Source: Hydrocarboniclastica marina (GTDB taxonomy: Bacteria > Pseudomonadota > Gammaproteobacteria > Pseudomonadales > Oleiphilaceae). Taken from it: a stretch of 64,000 nt of DNA. Each line of letters opens with the position of its first letter. The first letter of the stretch is position 1. The stretch is taken from NCBI RefSeq assembly GCF_004851605.1, contig NZ_CP031093.1, positions 124,001 through 188,000 of the forward strand. The letters run 5' to 3'. Made by a program: the position numbers and the translations under genes. Positions 27,812 through 34,550 of the stretch are shown here, piece after piece. The notes below the pieces were generated by a model. That model saw only the letters and a list, made by a program, of their open reading frames with translations, made no database searches and was not told where the DNA came from.

Positions 27812-28885
27812 ATGGAAGCGACTCAAATATTTGATGAAAGCAAGCTCAACGCGTTTGTGGGGCAGGTGCTGGGGGATCTCGGCGGCGCATACAGCGCGGC
27901 GCTGGTAAAGATCGGTGACCGGCTCGGGCTGTATCGCGAGCTGCAAAGCGGCGGCCCTGCCACCTCAGCCGAACTGGCCGAACGAACGGGCTATTCCGAG
28001 CGATACCTGCGCGAGTGGCTGGCCCACCACGCGGCCTCAAATTATCTGGCCTACGACGAGGCGACCAGGCGCTTCCGGCTACCCCCGGAGCAGGCCATGG
28101 TCTTCGCCGATGAAGAAAGCCCCGTTTACATGATTGGCGGTTTCGAGAATGCATTCAGTACATTCGAGAATGAGCCCAAGGTCAGTGAGGGCTTTCGCTC
28201 GGGACAAGGCGTTGCCTGGGGCGACCAGGCGCACTGTATGTTCTGTGCCGTCGCCAAATTCTTTCGCCCAGGCTACAACCATAATCTGGTGCAGAGCTGG
28301 CTACCCGCGCTCGATGGCGTGGTCGAGAAACTCGAACGCGGCGCCCGTGTGGCTGATATCGGCTGTGGCCACGGTCACTCCACCCTGCTGATGGCCGCCG
28401 CATTCCCGAACTCGACGTTTATCGGCTACGACTTTCACGGCGACTCCATCGACGCGGCCAATGACCATCGCGAGGAGCAGGGCCTGGATCCGAACCGGGT
28501 CCGCTTTGAGCAGGCCACCGCCGCCGATTTCGCAGGCGGTGATTTTGATCTGGTGACCTGTTTCGACGCCCTGCACGACATGGGCGACCCGGTAGGCACG
28601 GCAGCTCATGTTTATAAACAGCTTAAACCGGACGGCACCTGGATGGTGGTCGAGCCCATGGCGGCGGATGAGTTGAGCGACAACTTCAATCCGGTGGGCC
28701 GGCTGTTCTACGCCGCCTCTACCACCATCTGCGTACCCACCGCCCTGGCGCAAAAAACCGGCCTCGCGCTGGGTGCCCAGGCGGGAGAGCGCAAACTGAC
28801 CGAAGTGATCAAGGAGGGCGGTTTCAGCCGCGTACGCAGGGCTGCAGAAACGCCGTTCAATATTGTTCTCGAGGCGCGTCGCTGA
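27812..28885 (+). CDS. SAM-dependent methyltransferase with N-terminal winged helix
   Basis: 357 residues from ATG 27812, with GGAG eight bases upstream. The N-terminal winged helix (about 20-100, SAELAERTGYSERYLREWL) is of the type found in Rv2258c-like and O-methyltransferase-like enzymes and serves dimerisation rather than DNA binding. The class I methyltransferase domain carries motif I VADIGCGHGHST (about 176-187), an acidic residue in IGYDFHGDS, and motif post-I DLVTCFDALHDMGDP. The acceptor is unknown. Confidence 0.85.
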   Translation: MEATQIFDESKLNAFVGQVLGDLGGAYSAALVKIGDRLGLYRELQSGGPATSAELAERTGYSERYLREWLAHHAASNYLAYDEATRRFRLPPEQAMVFADEESPVYMIGGFENAFSTFENEPKVSEGFRSGQGVAWGDQAHCMFCAVAKFFRPGYNHNLVQSWLPALDGVVEKLERGARVADIGCGHGHSTLLMAAAFPNSTFIGYDFHGDSIDAANDHREEQGLDPNRVRFEQATAADFAGGDFDLVTCFDALHDMGDPVGTAAHVYKQLKPDGTWMVVEPMAADELSDNFNPVGRLFYAASTTICVPTALAQKTGLALGAQAGERKLTEVIKEGGFSRVRRAAETPFNIVLEARR

Positions 28886-28908
28886 GGTAAAGGGAGAAAT
28901 AGAGCAGG

Positions 28909-28938
28909 GCCCGTCCCTGGGATGGGCTTTGGCTTTTT
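28909..28938 (+). terminator. Intrinsic terminator after the methyltransferase gene
   Basis: GCCCGTCC pairs with GGATGGGC (one G-T pair, 28909-28927) and is followed by TTTGGCTTTTT. Placed 24 bases after the stop codon. Confidence 0.75.
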
Positions 28939-29064
28939 CATAGGGGGCCGAAAGCTGGCGGATTGGCTTGTGCGGCTTTGGCGGCACGAGGCGGTGCCCC
29001 GCGTCTGGGTGGCTTAACTGGAACCCCACCTATCGTCCCGAGCTCAGATCGAGTGTCCTGCTAG

Positions 29065-29078
29065 CCCGGATTTCTCAT
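29065..29078 (+). repeat. Left terminal inverted repeat of the IS1380 element
   Basis: CCCGGATTTCTCAT; identical to the complement of the right end. The adjacent CTAG is the probable target duplication. Confidence 0.88.
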
Positions 29079-29160
29079 GAGGAGGAAGGAAAAAGCGGCT
29101 TAAAGTGGTAACATTTCAGGACCTTACACCAAAAACGAACCACCAGAAGCCGCATCCAAA

Positions 29161-30462
29161 ATGGTACCCGAAAAGCTGACCTTCTCGCCACTGTTCCGCC
29201 GTCAGATTGAAGCCGATTTCTCCGGAGGCCACATCACCTCCGATGCTGGCTTGTTGTTATTACGCGAAGTCGATAAGCAACACCAGTTAACCCAGCGACT
29301 GGCCGAGACTCTGGTCGATCAGCGGGATTCCACGATGGTTCGTCACCAACTCGATACCATGGTCCGGCAACGGGTCTACGGCGTGGCCGGCGGATACGAA
29401 GACCTGAATGACCATGAAGCGCTACGCTTTGATCAGGCGCTGCAATCCGCCACGGGTGAGGTCTCCGTCCTGGCCGGCAAGTCCACGCTCTGCCGAATGG
29501 AACAGGCCGTGGACCGGCAAACCATCGTGAAGGCCCATGAGCTGCTCTGGCATCATTTCATTGAGCAGCACGACAAGCCGCCAAAGGAAATCGTGCTGGA
29601 TTTCGACGGCACGGATATTCCGGTGCACGGCGACCAGCCGGGCAAGTTCTTCAACCGGTACTACGATCACCACTGCTACTTCCCGCTGTATGTCTTCTGC
29701 GGACGGCACCTGCTGGTGAGCTATCTGCGCACCAGTAATCGGGGTGATGCCCGGCACAGCTGGGCCATTCTAGCCCTATTGGTGCGGTTTATCCGGCGCT
29801 ACTGGTCAGAAACCCGCATTGTGTTCCGGGGTGATTCCCACTTCTGCAAGCCCCGAATCCTGGCCTGGTGTGACCACAACCAGGTGGATTACATCGTGGG
29901 CATGGCGCGCAATACGCGGCTGGAAACCCTGGCGGCACCCGCCATGGACAAGGTCCAGGAATATCATGAAGCCACCGGCGACAAGCTGGCCGTTACGTTC
30001 CGCTTTAACTACAAGGCCCGAAGCTGGCAGCAGGAACGGCTGGTCGTCGCCCGCCTGGAATACGGCCCCCAGGGTCCGAATCCCCGCTTCGTCATCAGCT
30101 CCCGCTACGACGAGGGGTTCAAGCTCTACTACGAACAGTATTGCGCCCGCGGTGACATGGAAAACCGGATCAAGGATCAGCAGCTGGATCTGTTTGCCGA
30201 CCGCACATCGAGTACCCAATGGTGGACCAATCAGTGGCGGCTGATACTCTCCGGCTTTGCCTACACCCTATTCGAGCGTCTGCGGGTGCATCTGAAAAGC
30301 ACGCCCTTCGAGCGCATGAGCGCTGGCACCCTGCGGTTGAAACTGATCAAGGTCGGCGCTGTGATCATCCGCAATACCCGCCGAATCCGGGTGTTGATGA
30401 GTGATAGCTATCCGTATAAGACAGAATTATCAGCCCTGGTTCAGCGGCTGGTGCCCACCTAG
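29161..30462 (+). CDS. IS1380-family transposase
   Basis: 433 residues, full length. It is a DDE transposase of the IS1380 group: first Asp in IVLDFDGTDIPVHG (about 147), second Asp in FRGDSHFCKPRIL, and the glutamate in CARGDMENRIKDQQLDLF. The C-terminal block WWTNQWRLILSGFAYTL is typical. The N-terminal part (FSGGHITSDAGLLLLRE) is the usual family beginning. The start ATG is 96 bases inside the element. Confidence 0.95.
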   Translation: MVPEKLTFSPLFRRQIEADFSGGHITSDAGLLLLREVDKQHQLTQRLAETLVDQRDSTMVRHQLDTMVRQRVYGVAGGYEDLNDHEALRFDQALQSATGEVSVLAGKSTLCRMEQAVDRQTIVKAHELLWHHFIEQHDKPPKEIVLDFDGTDIPVHGDQPGKFFNRYYDHHCYFPLYVFCGRHLLVSYLRTSNRGDARHSWAILALLVRFIRRYWSETRIVFRGDSHFCKPRILAWCDHNQVDYIVGMARNTRLETLAAPAMDKVQEYHEATGDKLAVTFRFNYKARSWQQERLVVARLEYGPQGPNPRFVISSRYDEGFKLYYEQYCARGDMENRIKDQQLDLFADRTSSTQWWTNQWRLILSGFAYTLFERLRVHLKSTPFERMSAGTLRLKLIKVGAVIIRNTRRIRVLMSDSYPYKTELSALVQRLVPT

Positions 30463-30609
30463 ATCAGCGGGCTCCCCCGGCCCGTCAGTAATGGGGGAAA
30501 GGGGGAATTGTGTCTGCACATCAGGAATTGATTAATATCTGATCAAAAAACCCCGGACGAGACACCGAAAACCGGGATATCCTCAGGCATCCGCCCATCA
30601 GGGACTACT

Positions 30610-30623
30610 ATGAGAAATCCGGG
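30610..30623 (+). repeat. Right terminal inverted repeat of the IS1380 element
   Basis: ATGAGAAATCCGGG, the exact complement of the left end, followed by CTAG. Confidence 0.88.
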
Positions 30624-30646
30624 CTAGTAGCCCGTGCCCGCTATGG

Positions 30647-30913
30647 CTATTTGCTGTGAGCGACGTTCGGAAACCTCTCGGGATGCTCAATGATCTCCTC
30701 TGTCAGGTCTACATCAAGATCAGGCCAGTAGAAGTGTCCTGGGGATTGCTCCTCCACGTTCACGATTGCGCTGACAGGCTGCTCCTTAAACCACGGGAAA
30801 CTGTCATACGGCATGAAAAACTCACGGTCGTGTGCCAGAAGCCATACGCCATGTGGAGAGATATTCGTCACTTCAACTGCTGAAGTGCTGTTTCCAAGCG
30901 CTGACAAGCTCAT
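30647..30913 (-). CDS. DUF2442 family protein (probable antitoxin-like partner)
   Basis: 88 residues with the DUF2442 core: GVWLLAHDREFFMPYDSFPWF and PGHFYWPDLDVDLTEEIIEHPERFP. GGAGG stands nine bases before the ATG at 30913. The gene overlaps the end of the DUF4160 gene by 41 bases. DUF4160-DUF2442 pairs recur widely in bacterial genomes and are suspected toxin-antitoxin modules. The 3' end lies only 20 bases from the IS1380 target site. Confidence 0.8.
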   Translation of the reverse strand: MSLSALGNSTSAVEVTNISPHGVWLLAHDREFFMPYDSFPWFKEQPVSAIVNVEEQSPGHFYWPDLDVDLTEEIIEHPERFPNVAHSK

Positions 30914-31112
30914 CGCGGTGATCCTCCACCAGTGATTCGATTTCTTTCAACTGCTGCCGGTTATAGCCGTAGTTTTTGGCAAGCTCAAGATCTGGTTCAA
31001 GCCAGAATTTGGCCTCCCCAGCGCCTGAGACTACATGAACATGCATTCGAGGTTCTTCTCGGGAAAAGAAAAAGAACCGATACCCCTTCTCTCTGAAGAC
31101 TGTAGGGCTCAT
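30873..31112 (-). CDS. DUF4160 family protein
   Basis: 79 residues from the ATG at 31112, set by an AGGAG five bases upstream; the longer open frame to 31208 is not family-like. Core: SPTVFREKGYRFFFFSREEPRMHVHV and EAKFWLEP, followed by a helical tail. First gene of the two-gene pair with DUF2442. The biochemical function of the family is not established. Confidence 0.8.
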   Translation of the reverse strand: MSPTVFREKGYRFFFFSREEPRMHVHVVSGAGEAKFWLEPDLELAKNYGYNRQQLKEIESLVEDHRDELVSAWKQHFSS

Positions 31113-31440
31113 CCATACTCCTCTCTGGTAGCGCGTACCATCGGTAGTTCGAAAGGCAAAGATTCGATGAGTTCTGACTTGTCCATGGGTTCCAACTAAA
31201 TTGCTCACATAATGCCAAGGTAACTGGCGCAGCGAAGAAACGTCCAGCGGCGCCGGCGCGTAGTTGACTCTATTTTTTTAGGCTGTTCACCGAACTCAGA
31301 CATGCTATGCCCCGGCAATTTCATACGCGGTGAACTTGCGCTCAAGAAGACCATTTGCTTTTGCAGCGGCGCGCCAGGGAGTGATATGTGGGTATCCTGC
31401 TAGTGGAGCGGAGGCAAAGGCATCCGAGTGACGCGCCTGG
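31113..31440. other. Degenerate spacer between two toxin-antitoxin-like modules
   Basis: No intact gene. On the reverse strand a 32-codon frame starting at 31305 reads MSEFGEQPKKIESTTRRRRW before breaking off. This resembles the basic N-terminus of small IS accessory proteins and may be a remnant. A further 40-codon leftover frame precedes it. No attC-like fold was recognised here. Confidence 0.35.
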
Positions 31441-31743
31441 CTAGCTGATCCCAAGCATGTACGCTCGAAGCTGCCGCTCCTCGCGCATGACACAAAGGAC
31501 GAGAATCCGCTGCTCATCCTGACGATAAAATAGGCGACACGGTGGAACCACTAACTCCCTGTAAACCGAGTTGGGAAGTTCCGGAGGAATCCGTCCGGAT
31601 TGGGGGAATTCCTCCAAACGCGCGGTCTTCTCGAAAACTTCCTGGACTAGATGACTGGCGGCAGCAGAATTATCCAGAGCAATATACTCGGCCACGGCAT
31701 CCAACTCTTGAAGTGCGGGCTCCGTCCAGACTACTTCAGCCAT
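31441..31743 (-). CDS. ParE/RelE-superfamily toxin
   Basis: 100 residues with the ParE-type layout: WTEPALQELDAVAEYIALDN helix pair, FPQSGRIPPE turn, YRELVVPPCRLFYRQDEQRILVLCV strands. It overlaps the upstream antitoxin gene by 13 bases, as is usual. ParE toxins typically poison gyrase and RelE-like ones cleave mRNA; the target cannot be decided from sequence. Confidence 0.88.
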   Translation of the reverse strand: MAEVVWTEPALQELDAVAEYIALDNSAAASHLVQEVFEKTARLEEFPQSGRIPPELPNSVYRELVVPPCRLFYRQDEQRILVLCVMREERQLRAYMLGIS

Positions 31744-31988
31744 TTACTCATTTTCTCCCTGGCCTCACTCTGGCTGTACGTTCTTCCCTCAAGTACAGCA
31801 CGCTCTCCCCGTGAGAGCCCCTCAAGCAGCTCAAGTCGACGCTGCATGAATTCGTAATCCTGCACATCAACAAGATAAGCCGATGGCTGGCCATGTTCAG
31901 TGATCAGTACTGGCTCTTTAGACAGATGCAGGTCTGCCAGGATTTTTGTGGCTTGGCGCTTGAGGTTTGTAACAAGCTCAACTTTCAT
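31731..31988 (-). CDS. Phd/YefM-family antitoxin
   Basis: 85 residues. N-terminal DNA-binding fold (LKRQATKILADLHLSKEPVLITEHGQPSAYLVD) and a C-terminal toxin-binding helix (about 47-85). First gene of a toxin-antitoxin operon; it should repress its own promoter through the palindrome at 32013-32032. Confidence 0.88.
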   Translation of the reverse strand: MKVELVTNLKRQATKILADLHLSKEPVLITEHGQPSAYLVDVQDYEFMQRRLELLEGLSRGERAVLEGRTYSQSEAREKMSKWLK

Positions 31989-32012
31989 AGGCTCACCCAG
32001 ATTCGGATTGAT

Positions 32013-32032
32013 AGTGATACTATAGTGTCACT
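32013..32032 (-). promoter_or_regulatory. Palindromic operator and -10 of the Phd/ParE operon
   Basis: A 20-bp palindrome with arms AGTGAYACT and AGTRTCACT around a central AT, broken at a single symmetric position. Its centre forms a TATAGT -10 box on the reverse strand, 25 bases before the antitoxin ATG. Fits antitoxin autorepression. Confidence 0.65.
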
Positions 32033-32055
32033 TTGCGGGTGAGGCAATCGCAGCT

Positions 32056-32085
32056 AAGGAGGCTGCAGAAAACCCTCGCCTCCTT
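32056..32085. repeat. Perfect 8-bp hairpin
   Basis: AAGGAGGC and GCCTCCTT separated by 14 bases. No T-run follows in either direction, so it is not a clear terminator; it lies in the spacer between the attC-like site and the Phd operon. Confidence 0.5.
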
Positions 32086-32210
32086 TTCGGGTGAATATAA
32101 TCTGGGAGCGTTCTCAAGGGCGACTGCTGCAGATTTTAAAAAAAAGCGCTATTTTTATTTCATTCATTAGTCAATTCCGGGTCGGCAAAGTCTGCTGACC
32201 TTTTTCTACA

Positions 32211-32283
32211 GCCTCAACGCCCAGCGAAGGGGCAAATTTGAAGCGCCGCAGAAAATTTGTCCCTCTTGCGCTGGTTGCTAGGC
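32211..32283 (-). other. attC-like recombination site 1
   Basis: Reverse strand: outer arms CAACCAGCG and CGCTGGGCGTTG pair, and inner arms GGGACAAATTT and AAATTTGCCCC pair with one unpaired base, the extrahelical-base feature of attC. The stop codon of the adjacent gene (TAG, 32278-32280) lies inside the site. Confidence 0.65.
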
Positions 32284-33054
32284 TTTTCCATAAGCTCGAT
32301 TAACTTTAGGTATTATATTTTCGGCTGCCGCTTGATGCCGTTTCGGTAAGTTCTTTAATGCGGCAATTGTTCGAGACACATCATCTGACGACATCGATAT
32401 TTTAGGATCATCTAAAGCCTTAGAGATTTCGTCCAGTATTTCGCCAACTTGATAGTGGTCGGAGCCTTGCTCTACCGAAATCGCCAGCAAATCGCAATAT
32501 TGGTATACGCTCCATTCAAGCCGACCTTTACCCATCGCCTCTTCAGCTAAACGCTCCTTGTTGTCGTATTCTAGTTTTAATATTCTTGACTTCTGCTCCT
32601 TCAAACTTAAAGTTAAGCTCTCGATACGTTTTTGAATCTCCTTTATTGCCGCGTTCTTTATTTCATCTGATTTAGAATCAAGGTCTGCGACCAATTTCTT
32701 GGAATATTCATCTACGCTGGTCTTTAAGGCCGAATGCATTTCCTGGAGCTTCGCATCACTTTCCTGGTTGAGGGCTTGCATTTCTCTTTCATAAGAGACT
32801 TTGCTTGTATACCAATTAAATGCCGCCAACCCTAAGGCCATTGCAATAACTGAGCTTAGAGACCAAATAACAATTGAAATCAATTGAGACTGATAGTTTT
32901 CCATTGATGCAATTTGAGCTGTTAAAAGTGCTATCTCATTATGCTGTTCAGTCTGCTCTACTACCGATGATTTTTTAGCTTCAGCGAGAGAAGACAAGGG
33001 AAAAATGGATATTGCCGCAACCCATAAAATATAAATTATTTTTTTTACTTTCAT
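32278..33054 (-). CDS. Cassette gene: membrane-anchored coiled-coil protein, unknown function
   Basis: 258 residues, not recognised. A signal sequence (about 1-24, MKVKKIIYILWVAAISIFPL) is followed by a transmembrane helix (about 58-80), a long coiled coil (about 85-170, KLQEMHSALKTSVDEYSKKL) and a small helical C-terminal domain (about 175-258). The topology predicts a periplasmic N-terminus and a cytoplasmic coiled coil. It is clearly more AT-rich than core genes here. The stop overlaps attC-like site 1, so it is the last of three cassettes. Confidence 0.75.
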   Translation of the reverse strand: MKVKKIIYILWVAAISIFPLSSLAEAKKSSVVEQTEQHNEIALLTAQIASMENYQSQLISIVIWSLSSVIAMALGLAAFNWYTSKVSYEREMQALNQESDAKLQEMHSALKTSVDEYSKKLVADLDSKSDEIKNAAIKEIQKRIESLTLSLKEQKSRILKLEYDNKERLAEEAMGKGRLEWSVYQYCDLLAISVEQGSDHYQVGEILDEISKALDDPKISMSSDDVSRTIAALKNLPKRHQAAAENIIPKVNRAYGKA

Positions 33055-33068
33055 GGTCTATCCTATTA

Positions 33069-33139
33069 GCCTAACGCCGCGCTTTGCGGCAAATTTGTAG
33101 CGCAGCGAAGAATTTGTCCGACGACAGCGCCTTGTTAAC
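33069..33139 (-). other. attC-like recombination site 2
   Basis: Reverse strand: starts TTAACAAGGCGC and ends GCGCGGCGTTAGGC (a perfect GTTRRRY core). The inner arms CGGACAAATT and AAATTTGCCG pair with a single bulged base. The stop codon TAA of the neighbouring gene (33135-33137) is part of the outer arm. The best of the three sites. Confidence 0.75.
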
Positions 33140-33899
33140 TTTCATAAACCACCATGTCCGCACCGAACGCTAAGCGAGACAGCTTTGCTGTTTTAGTTAT
33201 AACGTTCTCATCTTCATCTAAGTGCCTAGAAAGCTTACCAAAACCCAAGCTGTCGTGTTTTTTAAATACGTAAAGCATCTGATCATAAAGTTCTTCCCAA
33301 CTGTCTTTATGAAACTGCTGATAACCATTCCGTTCTTTAAATATGGAGACATAACGTTCTAATGCGTCAGTCTTAAAGCTCATCCTGTGTTCGACCGGCC
33401 TTGGTTCTGAGCAGAAATAGACCTGCGACTCTGATTGATTGAAGCAGATCGAATGCTCGTCATCATCTGGCAAATTGCCAATTTCTGTAGGCGCTACCCA
33501 AATAGAGCTTCTAGCTACAGAGCGACCAAAATAATTGTTATGCATCTCCAAATTTGTATGGAACTTAGGTGCTACATAGAAAACCGGATTCCCACAGCGT
33601 TCTAAATGGCCAAGCAAATTGTGTTGTTTTGAATGTCTCAAGGCATGTAGATTGAAACGATAATACGAGCTTCCGAATACGTGATGGTACTTTGCATTTG
33701 AACGACTTAGATAATCAGAACGTTTGAATTGCAGAAAAAATGGTAGGCCTTGTATTTCTACCTGAACATCATAGCCGCCACCATCCCGCCCTTCCTCTAC
33801 AAGCGTTGGAAAAGTAGGTACTGCCGTAAATCGGTAGTTTCGAGTTAGTTCCTCTACTACCGTATATCCGTAAGTAAATTCTGAAAATTGTGGCTTCAT
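33135..33899 (-). CDS. Cassette gene: putative PD-(D/E)XK nuclease-like protein
   Basis: 254 residues, family not recognised by name. The N-terminal half shows an arrangement like an Mrr-type nuclease core: Glu16/Glu17 in a first helix, Asp44 in DGGGYDVQVEIQ, then Gln57-x-Lys59 in PFFLQFKRSD, twelve residues on. The middle part (YYRFNLHALRHSKQHNLLGHLE, then NPVFYVAPKFHT) looks like a conserved structural block. No signal peptide or membrane helix is seen. It lies between attC-like sites 2 and 3. A defence or DNA-processing role is inferred from the motif and from cassette context, not shown. Confidence 0.7.
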   Translation of the reverse strand: MKPQFSEFTYGYTVVEELTRNYRFTAVPTFPTLVEEGRDGGGYDVQVEIQGLPFFLQFKRSDYLSRSNAKYHHVFGSSYYRFNLHALRHSKQHNLLGHLERCGNPVFYVAPKFHTNLEMHNNYFGRSVARSSIWVAPTEIGNLPDDDEHSICFNQSESQVYFCSEPRPVEHRMSFKTDALERYVSIFKERNGYQQFHKDSWEELYDQMLYVFKKHDSLGFGKLSRHLDEDENVITKTAKLSRLAFGADMVVYES

Positions 33900-33913
33900 G
33901 CCGATCCTATAAA

Positions 33914-33997
33914 GTTAACGCCAGCCATAAACGGCGCCCTGAAAAGGGCGTCCGGTGGAGGCCGCAGGCCGGAACGAATTTGATGGCATTGTTAGAA
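33914..33997 (-). other. attC-like recombination site 3
   Basis: Reverse strand: CTAACAATGCCA at one end and TGGCTGGCGTTAAC at the other pair as outer arms. A large central structure includes CGGCCTGCGGCC and GGACGCCCTTTTCAGGGCGCC hairpins. The 84-bp length is within the attC range. Confidence 0.65.
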
Positions 33998-33999
33998 AC

Positions 34000-34302
34000 C
34001 TACAGAGCAACGTCGTGGTGATGAACGGTTTCCTCGTAGTGCGACATGAGTGCCTTTACTTGATCCGGGACTACCGCCTGCTCGAAGTTTGGGCCAGCAA
34101 AGCTTTTTACCGCTTCGAGCGATCCAAACCAGAATATAGTTGTGAATTCCACGTTGTCACCCGTATCGCGGCGTAGCAGGTTGGTGCTGATGTATCCATC
34201 CACGCCCTGGGTAACTTTTGGAAGCACAGTATTCTTGAAAAGCTCCTCGTAGGCTGCGGCGTTACCGTGAGTGGTCCATCCTTTCCAAATTCGAGCAATC
34301 AC
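34000..34302 (-). CDS. Cassette gene: antibiotic biosynthesis monooxygenase (ABM) domain protein
   Basis: 100 residues from the GTG at 34302, with GGAG eight bases upstream and the normal family start IARIWKGWT. The longer open frame to 34413 lies outside the cassette-like boundary. A small dimeric ferredoxin-like ABM fold: VLPKVTQGVDGYISTNLLRRD, VEFTTIFWFGSLEAVKSFAG, AVVPDQVKALMSHYEETV. Members include haem-degrading and quinol monooxygenases, but many are uncharacterised; such proteins are common integron cassettes. Confidence 0.8.
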   Translation of the reverse strand: MIARIWKGWTTHGNAAAYEELFKNTVLPKVTQGVDGYISTNLLRRDTGDNVEFTTIFWFGSLEAVKSFAGPNFEQAVVPDQVKALMSHYEETVHHHDVAL

Positions 34303-34463
34303 CTCGATCTCTCCCTGATTTCTAACAGCAATTAGATAGCGCGCTCTATGATTGCAAAAACGCGACCGCTTCGTTATTGCACATCCCACGACCACCGTAC
34401 ATTCCTCAAACACTAGTAAATCAGGAGCTTATCCTGTAGCCAAAGCAGTCACAACGGATTCGC

Positions 34464-34511
34464 GCGACCTCTGTGATCCGCGCCCTCAATAACACTGTAT
34501 GGAAGCGCTGG
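34464..34511 (+). repeat. Copy A of a ~48-bp repeat flanking the tauE copies
   Basis: Matches 35900-35945 at most positions, including CGCCCTCAATAAC. In both places it lies just downstream of a TauE/SafE reading frame, so it belongs to the same duplicated segment. Confidence 0.7.
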
Positions 34512-34550
34512 GCGCTGCATTAGGGTAGCTGGTCCTGCCCCCAGTCGAAA

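Larger units (their letters stand above)
29065..30623 (+). mobile_element. IS1380-family insertion sequence
   Basis: A 1559-bp element bounded by perfect 14-bp inverted repeats (CCCGGATTTCTCAT at 29065-29078, its complement at 30610-30623). It is flanked by the direct repeat CTAG (29061-29064 and 30624-30627), which I read as the 4-bp target duplication. It holds one intact transposase gene and appears recently active. It separates the core methyltransferase gene from the toxin-antitoxin and cassette region. Confidence 0.88.
32211..34330 (-). mobile_element. Cluster of integron-type gene cassettes without integrase (CALIN-like)
   Basis: Three leftward genes, each with its stop codon in or within about 5 bases of a 70-85 bp imperfect inverted repeat of attC type (32211-32283, 33069-33139, 33914-33997). 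Gene-attC-gene-attC order, one orientation, short gaps without promoters, and base composition more AT-rich than the surroundings are all cassette hallmarks. No intI gene is in the window, so the array is either a detached cluster or the distal end of an integron lying elsewhere. The right boundary is approximate. Confidence 0.7.

Noticed and set aside
28301-29029. 242-codon reverse-strand frame overlapping the methyltransferase gene
   Set aside because: Antisense to a well-supported gene and runs through its terminator; no family match recognised.
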